Shown here: in pieces, positions 7,222 to 16,444 of the stretch
Layout of the letters: every line of letters begins with the position of its first letter
How positions within the stretch are numbered: position 1 is the stretch's first letter
Source of the DNA: Cryomorphaceae bacterium
Lineage (GTDB): Bacteria > Bacteroidota > Bacteroidia > Flavobacteriales > Flavobacteriaceae
DNA: 41,510 bases
Assembly: GCA_003331265.1 (NCBI GenBank)
Contig: QOPV01000010.1
Location: 1-41,510, forward strand
Direction of reading: 5' to 3'
Notes under the pieces: model-generated
What the model was told of the DNA's origin: nothing
Database searches by the model: none
The model's input: the letters and a program-made list of their open reading frames with translations, nothing else
Program-made: the position numbers and the translations under genes

Positions 7222-8293
7222 GAAAGAGATGAAAAAATGGTTAGATGGTTTTAATTTAAATCATCCTTTAGTAATTGGTGGCCCATGTAGTGCTGAAACA
7301 GAGGATCAAGTTTTGAAAATCGCACATGAATTGAAAACAACAGATGTTTCAATTTATAGAGCTGGAATATGGAAACCTAGAACCAGACCAGGAATGTTTG
7401 AAGGAGTTGGTGCTATAGGATTAAAATGGTTAGAAAAAGTCAAAAAAGAAACCGGTCTTTTAATTGCAACCGAGGTAGCGAATGCAAGTCATGTAAAATT
7501 AGCTTTGCAGCACGATATTGATGTTTTATGGATTGGGGCAAGATCAACTGTTAGCCCTTTTATTGTACAAGAAATTGCAGATGCTTTAAGGGATACTAAT
7601 AAAATTGTTTTAGTTAAAAATCCTGTGAATCCAGATTTATCACTATGGCTTGGTGGAATTGAAAGACTATATAGTGCTAATATTAAAAATTTAGGAGTAA
7701 TTCATCGTGGTTTTTCAACATATGAAAAAACAAAATATAGAAATAATCCTGAGTGGCAATTACCTATTGAGTTACAAAATAGATTTCCAGATTTACCCTT
7801 AATCTGCGATCCCTCTCACATTGCTGGTAGAAGAGATATTTTACAAGATATCTCACAAACTGCTTTGGATTTAAACTTTGATGGCTTGATGATTGAAACT
7901 CATATAAACCCTGATAAAGCCTGGAGCGATGCAGCTCAACAAATTACACCAAAAGTTCTTGTTAAAATGATGGAGGATTTAAAAATGAGAAAAGTGACAA
8001 ACGAAGAAATAGATTATAAGAATAGTTTAAATACATTAAGAACTCAAATAGATGTGATTGATCACGGCCTACTGGATACGTTAGGAAAAAGAATGAAAGT
8101 TGCTATTGAAATCGGAAACCTTAAGAAAAAGAAAAATGTGGCTGTTTTACAAACTAAAAGGTGGAACGAAATTTTAGGTAAAATGATTTTAGATGGTGAA
8201 GAAAAAGGGTTGAGTGAAGAGTTTATTTTACGAATGTTCAAAGCTATACATCAAGAGTCAATAAATCATCAGAAAAAGGTTATAAATAGTTAA
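7211..8293 (+). CDS. Bifunctional DAHP synthase / chorismate mutase
   Basis: Residues 1 to about 260 form a DAHP synthase (3-deoxy-D-arabino-heptulosonate 7-phosphate synthase) of the KDO8P-synthase-like type. Motifs are VIGGPCSAET, RAGIWKPRTRPG, ATEVAN, GARSTVSPF, LVKNPVNPD, HRGFS and CDPSHIAGRR. Residues about 265-350 form an AroQ-type chorismate mutase helix bundle (LRTQIDVIDHGLLDTLGKRMKVAIEIGNLKKKKNV). The one polypeptide therefore commits carbon to the shikimate pathway and makes prephenate. I chose the ATG at 7211 because MENKKEMKKW matches the usual N-terminus in Bacteroidota; a TTG at 7205 and ATG at 7229 are alternatives. The gene closes the core Phe/Tyr block; rsgA follows 3 bases later. 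Confidence 0.93.
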   Translation: MENKKEMKKWLDGFNLNHPLVIGGPCSAETEDQVLKIAHELKTTDVSIYRAGIWKPRTRPGMFEGVGAIGLKWLEKVKKETGLLIATEVANASHVKLALQHDIDVLWIGARSTVSPFIVQEIADALRDTNKIVLVKNPVNPDLSLWLGGIERLYSANIKNLGVIHRGFSTYEKTKYRNNPEWQLPIELQNRFPDLPLICDPSHIAGRRDILQDISQTALDLNFDGLMIETHINPDKAWSDAAQQITPKVLVKMMEDLKMRKVTNEEIDYKNSLNTLRTQIDVIDHGLLDTLGKRMKVAIEIGNLKKKKNVAVLQTKRWNEILGKMILDGEEKGLSEEFILRMFKAIHQESINHQKKVINS

Positions 8294-8296
8294 AGA

Positions 8297-9238
8297 ATGA
8301 GGGGAATTGTTTATAAATCAACAGGGAATTTGTATTTAGTACATACTGATTTAAATATGATTTATAAATGTAATATCAAAGGTAAATTTAGATCTTTTGG
8401 AATAAAAAGTACCAACCCAATTGCTGTTGGAGATATAGTTCATTTTGAAATTATTGATCATAATGAACTGACTGGTGTAATATATGAAATTGAGACAAGA
8501 AAAAACTATATTGTTAGGAAATCAGTTAATTTATCAAAACAGTCTCATATAATTGCTTCTAATATTGATTGTTGTTTTTTATTTGTAACACCAAATAATC
8601 CAATTACCTCTTCTATTTTTATTGATAGGATTTTGGTAGCGACAAAATCTTTTGGAATAGAAACAATTATTTTATTTAATAAAATAGATTTATATACTAA
8701 AATTGATATTGAATATATAGATTCATTAAATAAGATTTATTCAAGTGTAGGATACAGGTGTTTAAATATTTCTGTTTTAAAAAAAACTAATATAAATCAT
8801 GTTGAAGATTTAATGAAAAATAAAACTTCGATCTTTACAGGTCATAGTGGAGTTGGAAAGTCAAGTTTAGTGAATCTTTTAGATTCTAATTTAAATCTTA
8901 AAACTGCAAAAGTTTCAAAGCAAAATGAACAAGGTCAACATACCACTACATTTGCAGAAATGTTTGATTTAAATTTTGGAGCCAAGATCATTGATAGTCC
9001 TGGCATCAAAGGTTTTGGTTTAATTGATATCGAAAAAAGAGAATTAGGTGATTGTTTTAGTGAGTTTTTATTATTTAAGGGAGATTGTAAATTTAACAAT
9101 TGTCTACATGAAAATGAACCAAATTGTGCTGTAAAGCAAGCTGTAAAAAGTGGAGTGATTTCAAAGTCTAGATATAAAAGTTATTTGAGCATGTTAGTTG
9201 ATGAAGATAAAAATTATAGAACAGATTTTTGGAACTAA
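8297..9238 (+). CDS. rsgA: Small-ribosomal-subunit biogenesis GTPase RsgA
   Basis: A circularly permuted GTPase acting late in 30S subunit maturation. The 313 residues comprise an N-terminal OB-fold, then G4 (NKID, near residue 128), G1 (GHSGVGKSS, near 174), G2 (TTT in GQHTTTF) and G3 (DSPGIKGF). The C-terminal zinc site is C-x4-C-x-H-x5-C in GDCKFNNCLHENEPNC. The length is normal. It lies 3 bases after the DAHP synthase gene and overlaps dtd through TAATG, so it is likely read from the same transcript although functionally unrelated. Confidence 0.95.
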   Translation: MRGIVYKSTGNLYLVHTDLNMIYKCNIKGKFRSFGIKSTNPIAVGDIVHFEIIDHNELTGVIYEIETRKNYIVRKSVNLSKQSHIIASNIDCCFLFVTPNNPITSSIFIDRILVATKSFGIETIILFNKIDLYTKIDIEYIDSLNKIYSSVGYRCLNISVLKKTNINHVEDLMKNKTSIFTGHSGVGKSSLVNLLDSNLNLKTAKVSKQNEQGQHTTTFAEMFDLNFGAKIIDSPGIKGFGLIDIEKRELGDCFSEFLLFKGDCKFNNCLHENEPNCAVKQAVKSGVISKSRYKSYLSMLVDEDKNYRTDFWN

Positions 9239-9690
9239 TGAGAGCTATTATTCAAAGAGTTAAAAAAGCTAGCGTTGAAGTTGATAATTCAATTGTTTCC
9301 TCCATTAATGAGGGACTTGTTGTTTTATTAGGTATTGAAAACGAAGACAATGAAAATGATATTGATTGGATATCCAGTAAAATAACTGGATTAAGAATTT
9401 TTAATGATCATAATAAAGTAATGAATAATTCAATAATTGATGTAAATGGTGAAATAATAGTTGTTAGTCAATTTACACTTCACGCTTCAACTAAAAAAGG
9501 AAATAGGCCCTCATATATTAAAGCCGCTAAAAGTGAATTTGCACTGAAATTATATGAAAAATTCTTAATTCATATCGGGGAAAAAATTAACAATAAGCTG
9601 AAGTCTGGTATTTTTGGGGCTGAGATGCTAGTCAAAATTGAAAATGATGGCCCTGTCACTATTTTCATAGATTCAAAAAATAAAGAATAA
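9238..9690 (+). CDS. dtd: D-aminoacyl-tRNA deacylase
   Basis: Hydrolyses D-amino acids (classically D-Tyr, also Gly on tRNA-Ala) from tRNA. From the ATG at 9238 the protein is 150 residues, the normal length, beginning MRAIIQRVKKASVEVD. Two signature motifs are present: SQFTLHAST (the SQFTLxA motif) and the Gly-cisPro motif in NDGPVTIFID. An upstream in-frame ATG at 9229 would add three residues and is less likely, because the 9238 ATG overlaps the rsgA stop as TAATG. The neighbouring aromatic amino acid genes make coregulation with tyrosine supply an attractive inference. Confidence 0.95.
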   Translation: MRAIIQRVKKASVEVDNSIVSSINEGLVVLLGIENEDNENDIDWISSKITGLRIFNDHNKVMNNSIIDVNGEIIVVSQFTLHASTKKGNRPSYIKAAKSEFALKLYEKFLIHIGEKINNKLKSGIFGAEMLVKIENDGPVTIFIDSKNKE

Positions 9691-9696
9691 TAAAAA

Positions 9697-10032
9697 ATGG
9701 GATTAAAAAAATTACAAAAAGAAGTCGATGCATGGATTAAAGAATATGGGGTTCGTTATTTTGACCCACTTACAAATATGGCCCAGCTTTCTGAGGAAGT
9801 TGGTGAAGTCGCAAGAATAATTTCTAGAAGATATGGAGAGCAATCTGAAAAAAAATCTGACAAAAATAAAGATTTAGCAGAAGAATTGTCTGATGTTTTA
9901 TTTGTTGTTTTTTGTTTAGCTAATCAAACAAATTGTGATTTAGAATCTGCTTTTAATGATAAATTAAAGCTAAAAACAAACAGAGATCGAATCAGACATC
10001 AAAATAATCCTAAACTAAAAAAAAAGAAATGA
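9697..10032 (+). CDS. MazG-like nucleotide pyrophosphohydrolase
   Basis: A small all-alpha NTP pyrophosphatase of 111 residues. Metal-binding acids appear in LSEEVGEVARI (the ExxE motif) and AEELSDVLFVV (the ExxD motif), followed by KLKLKTNRDR. This is the single-domain MazG-like form, not the tandem-domain MazG of E. coli. It probably hydrolyses non-canonical or excess NTPs or dNTPs, with exact substrate unknown. It lies 6 bases after dtd, and its TGA overlaps the aroA start as ATGA. Confidence 0.87.
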   Translation: MGLKKLQKEVDAWIKEYGVRYFDPLTNMAQLSEEVGEVARIISRRYGEQSEKKSDKNKDLAEELSDVLFVVFCLANQTNCDLESAFNDKLKLKTNRDRIRHQNNPKLKKKK

Positions 10033-11255
10033 GTTTTTTAATTTCACATTCTAACAATGAAATAAAAACCTCTTTTAATATTTCTGGCTCTAAAAGTGAA
10101 TCCAATAGGTTACTTATTTTAAAACATCTTTTCAATGATTTGGAAATAAAAAATCTTTCGGATTCTGACGACACTCTTGTATTACAAGAAGGCCTTTCAA
10201 AAGATTCAGGTTCAGTAAATGTTCACCACGCTGGAACTGCTATGCGCTTTCTAACAGCATATTTTTCTACACAAGAAAATAAATATTACGAAATCTTAGG
10301 TTCAAGTAGAATGCATGAAAGACCCATAAAAATATTGGTCGATGCTCTAAATAGTTTAGGAGCTGATATTAAATATCTTGGCAAAAAAGGATACCCACCA
10401 TTAAAAATAAATGGCAAAAAAATAAATAAATTTGAAGTTTCCTTAAACGCAAATATTAGTAGTCAATATATAACAGCTTTAATTTTAATAGGTCCCAGTT
10501 TAGATAAGGGATTATCTATTAATTTATTGGGTAAAATAACATCTAAACCTTATATAGAAATGAGCATAGCTTTATTACAAAGAATTGGAGCCAATGCTAC
10601 CTTTATAAATAATCGAATTGAAATTAAACCAATTAAAAACAAAAAAACTTGTATTTATAATGTTGAATCAGATTGGAGCTCATTATCTTATTTTTTTAGT
10701 ATCGTGGCATTATCTAAAAAATCAAACTTAGAAATTGGAACATATTTTTCAGATTCTATTCAAGGTGATAAAAAATTGATTGAAATTTATAACAAACTAG
10801 GAGTAAAAACTTTTTTTAAAAACAATATTATAAATCTAAAAAAAGATGAAAATTTTAATTTACCTCAAAGTCTTGAACTTAGACTAAACGATACGCCAGA
10901 TTTGGCACAAACTATTGCTGTAAGCTGTTTTGGATTAGGTTTACCATGTGATTTACACGGACTACATACATTAAAAATTAAAGAAACAGACAGGTTGTTA
11001 GCCCTAAAAATAGAGCTTGAAAAATTAGGAGCAGAAGTAAAAATAACCCCAAATAGTCTTCATTTGAAAAAATCAAATCAAATAAAAAAAAATATTAAAA
11101 TAAACACATATAGCGATCACAGAATGGCAATGGCATTTGCGCCTTTAGGGATTATTAGCCCTATAATAATTAATGATCCTGATGTTATTTCTAAATCTTT
11201 TCCTTCCTTTTGGAGACTTATACGAAAATTAAATTTCAAAGTAACAGAGTATTAG
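10029..11255 (+). CDS. aroA: 3-phosphoshikimate 1-carboxyvinyltransferase (EPSP synthase)
   Basis: Transfers the enolpyruvyl group from PEP to shikimate-3-phosphate, a step of the pathway begun by the DAHP synthase upstream. The 408-residue protein shows SGSKSESNRLLIL (Ser/Lys substrate site), HHAGTAMRFLTAYF, SSRMHERPI, SSQYITALILIG, SLRLNDTPDLAQ-like (read as RLNDTPDLAQTIA), KIKETDRLLAL and YSDHRMAMAFA. The sequence is shorter than the about 430 residues of the E. coli enzyme but within the range for Bacteroidota. The start ATG overlaps the TGA of the MazG-like gene. It is the last gene of the unidirectional block starting at pheA; 73 bases later a new promoter precedes queA. Confidence 0.93.
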   Translation: MSFLISHSNNEIKTSFNISGSKSESNRLLILKHLFNDLEIKNLSDSDDTLVLQEGLSKDSGSVNVHHAGTAMRFLTAYFSTQENKYYEILGSSRMHERPIKILVDALNSLGADIKYLGKKGYPPLKINGKKINKFEVSLNANISSQYITALILIGPSLDKGLSINLLGKITSKPYIEMSIALLQRIGANATFINNRIEIKPIKNKKTCIYNVESDWSSLSYFFSIVALSKKSNLEIGTYFSDSIQGDKKLIEIYNKLGVKTFFKNNIINLKKDENFNLPQSLELRLNDTPDLAQTIAVSCFGLGLPCDLHGLHTLKIKETDRLLALKIELEKLGAEVKITPNSLHLKKSNQIKKNIKINTYSDHRMAMAFAPLGIISPIIINDPDVISKSFPSFWRLIRKLNFKVTEY

Positions 11256-11276
11256 AAGAATTATATACGAATAAAC

Positions 11277-11308
11277 TTGACTTTGCTAGTATCAGGAGTG
11301 TATATTTG
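11277..11308 (+). promoter_or_regulatory. Bacteroidota-type promoter of queA
   Basis: TATATTTG at 11301-11308 is a perfect TAnnTTTG -7 element. Upstream are TTGA (11277-11280, 20-base spacer) and TTTG (11282-11285, 15-base spacer). The former has the spacing typical of the phylum. Transcription would start near 11315, shortly before the queA ATG at 11329. Confidence 0.6.
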
Positions 11309-11328
11309 CAACTTTAAAATTTATATAT

Positions 11329-12378
11329 ATGAAATTATCCCATTTTAATTTTGACTTACCACCTAAGCTGTTAAGTGAATATCCCTCTGATCATCGTGAT
11401 GAATCAAGATTAATGGTTCTTGACAGAAAAAAAGAGTCTATTGAACATAAAACTTTTAAAGATGTTGTTAGTTATTTTAATGAAGGAGACGCTTTTGTAT
11501 TAAATAATACTAAAGTTTTCCCTGCCAGATTAATGGGTAATAAGGAAAAGACTGGGGCAAGAATTGAAGTTTTTCTTCTTAGAGAATTAAGTGATGAACA
11601 AAGATTATGGGATGTATTAGTAGATCCAGCAAGAAAAATAAGAATAGGAAATAAACTTTATTTTGGAGATGATGAAAGTTTAGTTGCCGAAGTAATTGAT
11701 AACACAACCTCTAGAGGAAGAACATTGCGATTTTTATATGACGGCTCTTATGAAGAATTTAGAAAAGCACTTTTTGAGCTAGGACAAACTCCTTTACCAA
11801 AATATATTGAAAGAGACGAAGAAGGATTTGATAAAGAAAGATACCAAACAATATATGCGAAGCATGAAGGAGCTGTTGCAGCTCCGACTGCGGGAATGCA
11901 TTTCTCAAGACACTTATTAAAAAGACTTGAAATCAAAGGAATTAATATTGCAGAAATAACACTACATGTTGGTTTAGGGACCTTTAATCCTGTTGAAGTT
12001 GAAGACTTGTCTAAACATAAAATGGATTCTGAAGAACTTTTTATTGATCAAAAAGCATGTGACATCGTTAACAATGCTAAAAAACACAAAAAACGAATTT
12101 GCGCTGTAGGAACTACATCAATGAGAGCATTGGAATCATCAGTATCATCTTTTAAAACCTTGAACCCTTATTCAGGTTGGACACATAAATTTATTTTCCC
12201 ACCATATGATTTTAGTTTAGCAGATTCTATGATTACAAATTTTCATACACCTAAATCCACTTTACTTATGATGGCTGCTGCCTTTGGAGGACATGATTTT
12301 ATAAAAGAAGCTTACCAAGTTGCTATTAAAGAAAAATATAATTTTTATTCTTATGGTGATGCAATGTTAATTATATAG
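11329..12378 (+). CDS. queA: S-adenosylmethionine:tRNA ribosyltransferase-isomerase
   Basis: Adds the ribosyl moiety of SAM to preQ1 in tRNA to make epoxyqueuosine at the wobble base of GUN anticodons. The 349 residues contain [30 protein letters not shown] at the start. They also have [10 protein letters not shown], the conserved [23 protein letters not shown] and [10 protein letters not shown], with [11 protein letters not shown] near the end. Length is normal. A strong promoter precedes it, and rlmN follows after 10 bases, so these two RNA-modification genes probably form one transcript. Confidence 0.96.
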   Translation: MKLSHFNFDLPPKLLSEYPSDHRDESRLMVLDRKKESIEHKTFKDVVSYFNEGDAFVLNNTKVFPARLMGNKEKTGARIEVFLLRELSDEQRLWDVLVDPARKIRIGNKLYFGDDESLVAEVIDNTTSRGRTLRFLYDGSYEEFRKALFELGQTPLPKYIERDEEGFDKERYQTIYAKHEGAVAAPTAGMHFSRHLLKRLEIKGINIAEITLHVGLGTFNPVEVEDLSKHKMDSEELFIDQKACDIVNNAKKHKKRICAVGTTSMRALESSVSSFKTLNPYSGWTHKFIFPPYDFSLADSMITNFHTPKSTLLMMAAAFGGHDFIKEAYQVAIKEKYNFYSYGDAMLII

Positions 12379-12388
12379 TTTAATAAAG

Positions 12389-13429
12389 ATGAAAAAAGAC
12401 ATACGTTCTTTAAACCTTAAAGAGTTATGTTCTTTTTTTGAATCTAACGATTTCCCATCCTTTAGAGGAAATCAAGTATATAATTGGCTTTGGAATAAAT
12501 CTGTTTTTTCTTTTGATGAAATGACAAATATTTCTCTTCAATTAAGAGATTTACTCAAAAAAGAGTTTGTTATTAATCATATTAAAATTGATAATATTCA
12601 AAAAAGTAAAGATGGAACTATAAAAAATGCTGTAAAATTATTTGATGATCTTTTAGTTGAGTCGGTGTTAATTCCTGTTAAGAACAGAACCACAGCATGT
12701 ATTTCAAGTCAAGTAGGTTGTAGTTTAGATTGCGAATTCTGTGCTACTTCAAAATTAAAAAGAATAAGGAATTTAAATGCTGATGAAATTTTTGATCAGG
12801 CTTCTACTATTAATCTACAAAGTAAGCATTATTATAATCGTCCAATTTCTAATATAGTTTTTATGGGTATGGGTGAACCATTATTAAATTACAAAAACTT
12901 AATTCTTGGAATCGAAAAGATAACTAGTAAGGATGGTTTGGGGCTTTCTCCAAAACGTATCACAGTATCAACATCTGGAATATCTAAATTAATTATTAAA
13001 ATGGCTGATAGTCAAGTGAAATTTAATTTAGCCGTATCACTACACTCTGCAATTGAAGAAACGAGAAATAAAATAATGCCATTTTCTGTAAAATTTCCCT
13101 TAGATGAATTATTAAACGCAATAAAATATTGGAATAAAAAAACCGGTAAAATTGTTACATACGAATATATTGTTTGGAAGGAAATAAACGATGATTTAAG
13201 ACATATAAATGCTCTTGTTAAATATTGCAAAGCTTCTCCATCAAAAGTTAATTTAATTCAATACAATAAAACTGCAAATTCACTTTTTGTTTCAGCTGAG
13301 GATAATATAATTGATAAATATATTTATGAGCTTGAAAAAAACAGAATTCCTGTAACTATTAGAAAATCAAGAGGGAAAGATATTGATGCGGCTTGTGGTC
13401 AGCTTGCTAATAAATTAATAAATCAATAA
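12389..13429 (+). CDS. rlmN: Dual-specificity RNA methyltransferase RlmN
   Basis: A radical-SAM enzyme that methylates C2 of adenine in 23S rRNA (A2503 in E. coli numbering) and in some tRNAs. The 346-residue protein has the iron-sulfur cluster motif C-x3-C-x2-C at Cys111, Cys115 and Cys118 (GCSLDCEFCAT). The second catalytic cysteine is at Cys104, seven residues upstream as in E. coli. The methyl-carrier cysteine lies in DAACGQL near the C-terminus. Also visible are VFMGMGEPLLN and VSTSG. It follows queA by 10 bases. Confidence 0.96.
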   Translation: MKKDIRSLNLKELCSFFESNDFPSFRGNQVYNWLWNKSVFSFDEMTNISLQLRDLLKKEFVINHIKIDNIQKSKDGTIKNAVKLFDDLLVESVLIPVKNRTTACISSQVGCSLDCEFCATSKLKRIRNLNADEIFDQASTINLQSKHYYNRPISNIVFMGMGEPLLNYKNLILGIEKITSKDGLGLSPKRITVSTSGISKLIIKMADSQVKFNLAVSLHSAIEETRNKIMPFSVKFPLDELLNAIKYWNKKTGKIVTYEYIVWKEINDDLRHINALVKYCKASPSKVNLIQYNKTANSLFVSAEDNIIDKYIYELEKNRIPVTIRKSRGKDIDAACGQLANKLINQ

Positions 13430-13458
13430 ATATTTATTTTGAATTGTATATTTAATTA

Positions 13459-14436
13459 ATGAAAGAAATCGAAAAAATAAAATTTCCTATAAAAAAGGAA
13501 ATGGAGCTTTTTGAAGCAAAGTTTTTAAAATCGATGAATTCAAATGTTCCTTTATTAAATAGAATTACTCACTATGTGGTAAATAGAAAAGGAAAACAAA
13601 TGAGACCTATGTTTGTTTTTTTAACTGCTAAAATGATTACTAATGGTGTAATTAATGAAAAAGTATATAGAGCGGCATCAGTAATTGAATTGATTCATAC
13701 TGCTACATTGGTGCATGATGATGTTGTAGATTCAAGTTACATGAGAAGAGGTTTTTTTTCATTAAATGCCCTATGGAAAAATAAGATAGCTGTTTTAGTA
13801 GGAGATTTTTTATTATCCAAGGGAATGCTTTTGTGTATAGATAATGATGATTTCGATCTTTTAAAATTGATTTCAAAGTCTGTTAAAGACATGAGTCAAG
13901 GGGAACTCTTACAAATTGAAAAAGCTAGGAGATTGGATATTGACGAAGAAACATATTTTGAGATAGTAAGAAAAAAAACAGCTTCTTTAATTTCTTCATG
14001 TTGTGCTTTAGGCGCATCTGCGTCTGGAGTTTCTAAGGATAAAATTGATCAATTTTCTAATTTTGGTGAAAAAATTGGTATTGCCTTTCAATTAAAAGAT
14101 GATTTGTTTGATTATGGAGAAAAAAAAATAGGAAAACCAACGGGTATTGATATAAGAGAAAAAAAATTAACTCTTCCTTTAATATATACTTTAAATAACT
14201 CATCTAAATCCAAAAAAAGATGGTTAATTAATTGTATTAAAAATCACAATAATGACAAGAAAGTAGTTAAAGAAGTTATAAATTATGTGAAAGAATCTGG
14301 AGGGATTGAGTATACAGTTTTAAAACTTAAATCATTCCAAAAGGCAGCAATTGATACACTTAATGATTATCCAGATAATCAGTATAAACAAAGCTTAATT
14401 GAATTAGTCAATTATGTAATTGAAAGAGAATATTAA
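13459..14436 (+). CDS. Trans-polyprenyl diphosphate synthase
   Basis: Elongates prenyl diphosphate chains for the quinone side chain (menaquinone in Bacteroidota). The 325-residue all-alpha protein has the first Asp-rich motif in TLVHDDVVDSSYMRRG and the second in QLKDDLFDYG. It also has GKQMRPMFVFL for the pyrophosphate site and the Lys-Thr pair in RKKTASLISSCC. The chain length of the product depends on residues before the first Asp-rich motif and is not assigned here. It is 29 bases downstream of rlmN. Confidence 0.92.
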   Translation: MKEIEKIKFPIKKEMELFEAKFLKSMNSNVPLLNRITHYVVNRKGKQMRPMFVFLTAKMITNGVINEKVYRAASVIELIHTATLVHDDVVDSSYMRRGFFSLNALWKNKIAVLVGDFLLSKGMLLCIDNDDFDLLKLISKSVKDMSQGELLQIEKARRLDIDEETYFEIVRKKTASLISSCCALGASASGVSKDKIDQFSNFGEKIGIAFQLKDDLFDYGEKKIGKPTGIDIREKKLTLPLIYTLNNSSKSKKRWLINCIKNHNNDKKVVKEVINYVKESGGIEYTVLKLKSFQKAAIDTLNDYPDNQYKQSLIELVNYVIEREY

Positions 14437-14503
14437 TTTTCTTTAATAATTTATTTAAAAACATTTTTTTTATTTAAATTCAATACACATTAAATTTAAT
14501 AGT

Positions 14504-16444
14504 TTGATTACTAAAAACACCATAGATAAAGTCTTTGAGCAATCACGTGTTGAAGAAGTAGTTGGAGACTTTGTTCAATTAAAGAAAGCGGGATCAAATT
14601 ATAAAGCGTTGAGTCCGTTTTCAAATGAAAAGACACCAAGTTTTGTGGTTTCTCCAGTAAAGCAAATTTGGAAAGATTTTAGTAGTGGAAAGGGTGGAAA
14701 CTCAGTCGCTTTTTTAATGGAGCACGAACATTTTACGTACCCTGAAGCAATAAAGTACCTAGCAAGAAAATATAATATTGAAATTGAAGAAACTCAATTA
14801 AACAATGAAGATAAAGAAAAAGCAAGTGAAAGAGAAAGTTTATATATCGTTTCTGAATTTGCTAAAGAATTTTTTAAAAAAACTTTAAATGATTCTCAAG
14901 AGGGTAGATCCATCGGACTTTCTTATTTTCAGGAAAGGGGTTTTTCAACTCAAACAATCGAAAATTTTGATTTAGGTTTCTCTCCTAAAGAAATTAATTA
15001 TTTTTCGGAAGTTGCTTTAAAAAAAGGCTATGATAAAATTTTCTTAGATAAAACAGGTCTTTCTATTTTTCATGAAAACAAAACTATAGATAGGTTCAGA
15101 GGCAGAGTTATTTTTCCAATTAAAAGTATGTCAGGAAGAGTATTAGGTTTTGGAGCAAGGATTCTGGATAATAAAATTAAAACAGCAAAATATTTAAATT
15201 CCCCAGAGAGTTTAATATACAATAAAAGTAAAGTTCTATATGGAATTTATTATGCAAAACAAGAAATAGCAAAGTTAGATAATTGCTATATAGTAGAAGG
15301 TTACACTGACGTGATTCAGCTTCATCAAAAAGGAATTAAAAACGTTGTTTCATCCTCTGGAACATCATTGACAAATGATCAAATAACATTGATAAGAAGA
15401 TTAACTTCTAATATTACTATGTTGTACGATAGCGATAAAGCTGGTATAAATGCGACTTTAAGAGGAATTGATATGATCTTGTCAGCTGGAATGAATGTAA
15501 GTATTTGTACTTTTCCAGAAGGTCAAGATCCAGATAGTTATAGTCAAGAACGTAGCTTAGAAGAAATTGAAGATTTTTTAAAGGACAACTCTAAAGATTT
15601 TATTCAGTTTAAGGCTTCTTTCCTTTCTAGTCAAACTGTAAACAATCCAATTTTAAAAGCTAAAACAATTAATGAAATAGTTACTAGCATATCAACAATT
15701 CCAGATAGAATTAAACAAGAGCTGTATGTAAAACATTGTTCTAAAATAATGGATGTTTCTGAAGATGTTTTATTTAATTCGTTAGCTCAACAAAATAAAA
15801 GTGAGGGATCATATTTCTCAAGAAGAAAGGTTGCTAAAGTTCATAAGACTCCCAAAAATATAAAAGTTGATGTATTATTTGAATTAGAGAAAAAAATTAT
15901 TGAAATTTTATTGCTTTATGGAAGTAAAAAAGAAAAGTTTGAGGAAGTTATTCTGAAAAAAGATAAAAATGGTGAAGTTTTAATGGAACCAACTACAGTT
16001 GAGTCTTTAGTTTATGAAAAAATATTTTTGGATTTACAACAGGACGAAGTAGATTTTGCTAATGAATCTTTTAAATCTTTATATAAAACTATAATAAATG
16101 AGCTTCAAAAAAACGGGAAATTAGTTTTAGACATTTTTTTAAATGATTTAGATGCCGAACTTTCAAATCAAGTGACTTCAATTTTAATGAACGAGGATAG
16201 ATATCAGCTTCACGATTGGTTTAGTAAAGATATTGTTGTAAAAGGTAAAAAAAAGGTAATATCTCAATTAGTTTCTGAAACAATTCTTAGTTTAAGAACT
16301 TATTTAATTAATGAAAAAGTGAAAGAATTACAGGAAAAAACTCAAAAAAATCCCGAAGATAATAATAATGAAATACTGGAAGAAATAACAGATTATTATA
16401 AATTGAAGTCTTTATTGTCTAAAAAGCTTAATAGAGTATTGTAA
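14504..16444 (+). CDS. dnaG: DNA primase with altered zinc-binding domain
   Basis: Synthesises RNA primers for replication. I chose the TTG at 14504 because the product then starts MITKNTIDKVFEQSRVEEV, the expected N-terminus. The TOPRIM domain (about residues 260-345) has the catalytic Glu in VEGYTDVI and the DxD acids in LYDSDKAG, followed by a helicase-binding-type C-terminal region. In the N-terminal CHC2-type domain the fold signature is kept, but all four zinc ligands are replaced. The segment normally C-P-F-H reads SPFS (NEKTPSF follows), and the segment normally C-F-G-C reads DFSS (GKGGN follows). I recall this as common in Flavobacteriia rather than a private loss. At 646 residues the length is normal. 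It abuts the convergent nadE with no spacer. Confidence 0.95.
   Translation: MITKNTIDKVFEQSRVEEVVGDFVQLKKAGSNYKALSPFSNEKTPSFVVSPVKQIWKDFSSGKGGNSVAFLMEHEHFTYPEAIKYLARKYNIEIEETQLNNEDKEKASERESLYIVSEFAKEFFKKTLNDSQEGRSIGLSYFQERGFSTQTIENFDLGFSPKEINYFSEVALKKGYDKIFLDKTGLSIFHENKTIDRFRGRVIFPIKSMSGRVLGFGARILDNKIKTAKYLNSPESLIYNKSKVLYGIYYAKQEIAKLDNCYIVEGYTDVIQLHQKGIKNVVSSSGTSLTNDQITLIRRLTSNITMLYDSDKAGINATLRGIDMILSAGMNVSICTFPEGQDPDSYSQERSLEEIEDFLKDNSKDFIQFKASFLSSQTVNNPILKAKTINEIVTSISTIPDRIKQELYVKHCSKIMDVSEDVLFNSLAQQNKSEGSYFSRRKVAKVHKTPKNIKVDVLFELEKKIIEILLLYGSKKEKFEEVILKKDKNGEVLMEPTTVESLVYEKIFLDLQQDEVDFANESFKSLYKTIINELQKNGKLVLDIFLNDLDAELSNQVTSILMNEDRYQLHDWFSKDIVVKGKKKVISQLVSETILSLRTYLINEKVKELQEKTQKNPEDNNNEILEEITDYYKLKSLLSKKLNRVL

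Noticed and set aside
11748-11936. Minus-strand open frame inside queA, and similar antisense frames in other genes
   Set aside because: They lie fully within confidently identified genes and show no family motif or start context of their own.
13447-13454. TATATTTA before the polyprenyl synthase gene as a promoter
   Set aside because: The predicted transcription start would fall inside or after the ATG at 13459, and no TTTG is correctly spaced.
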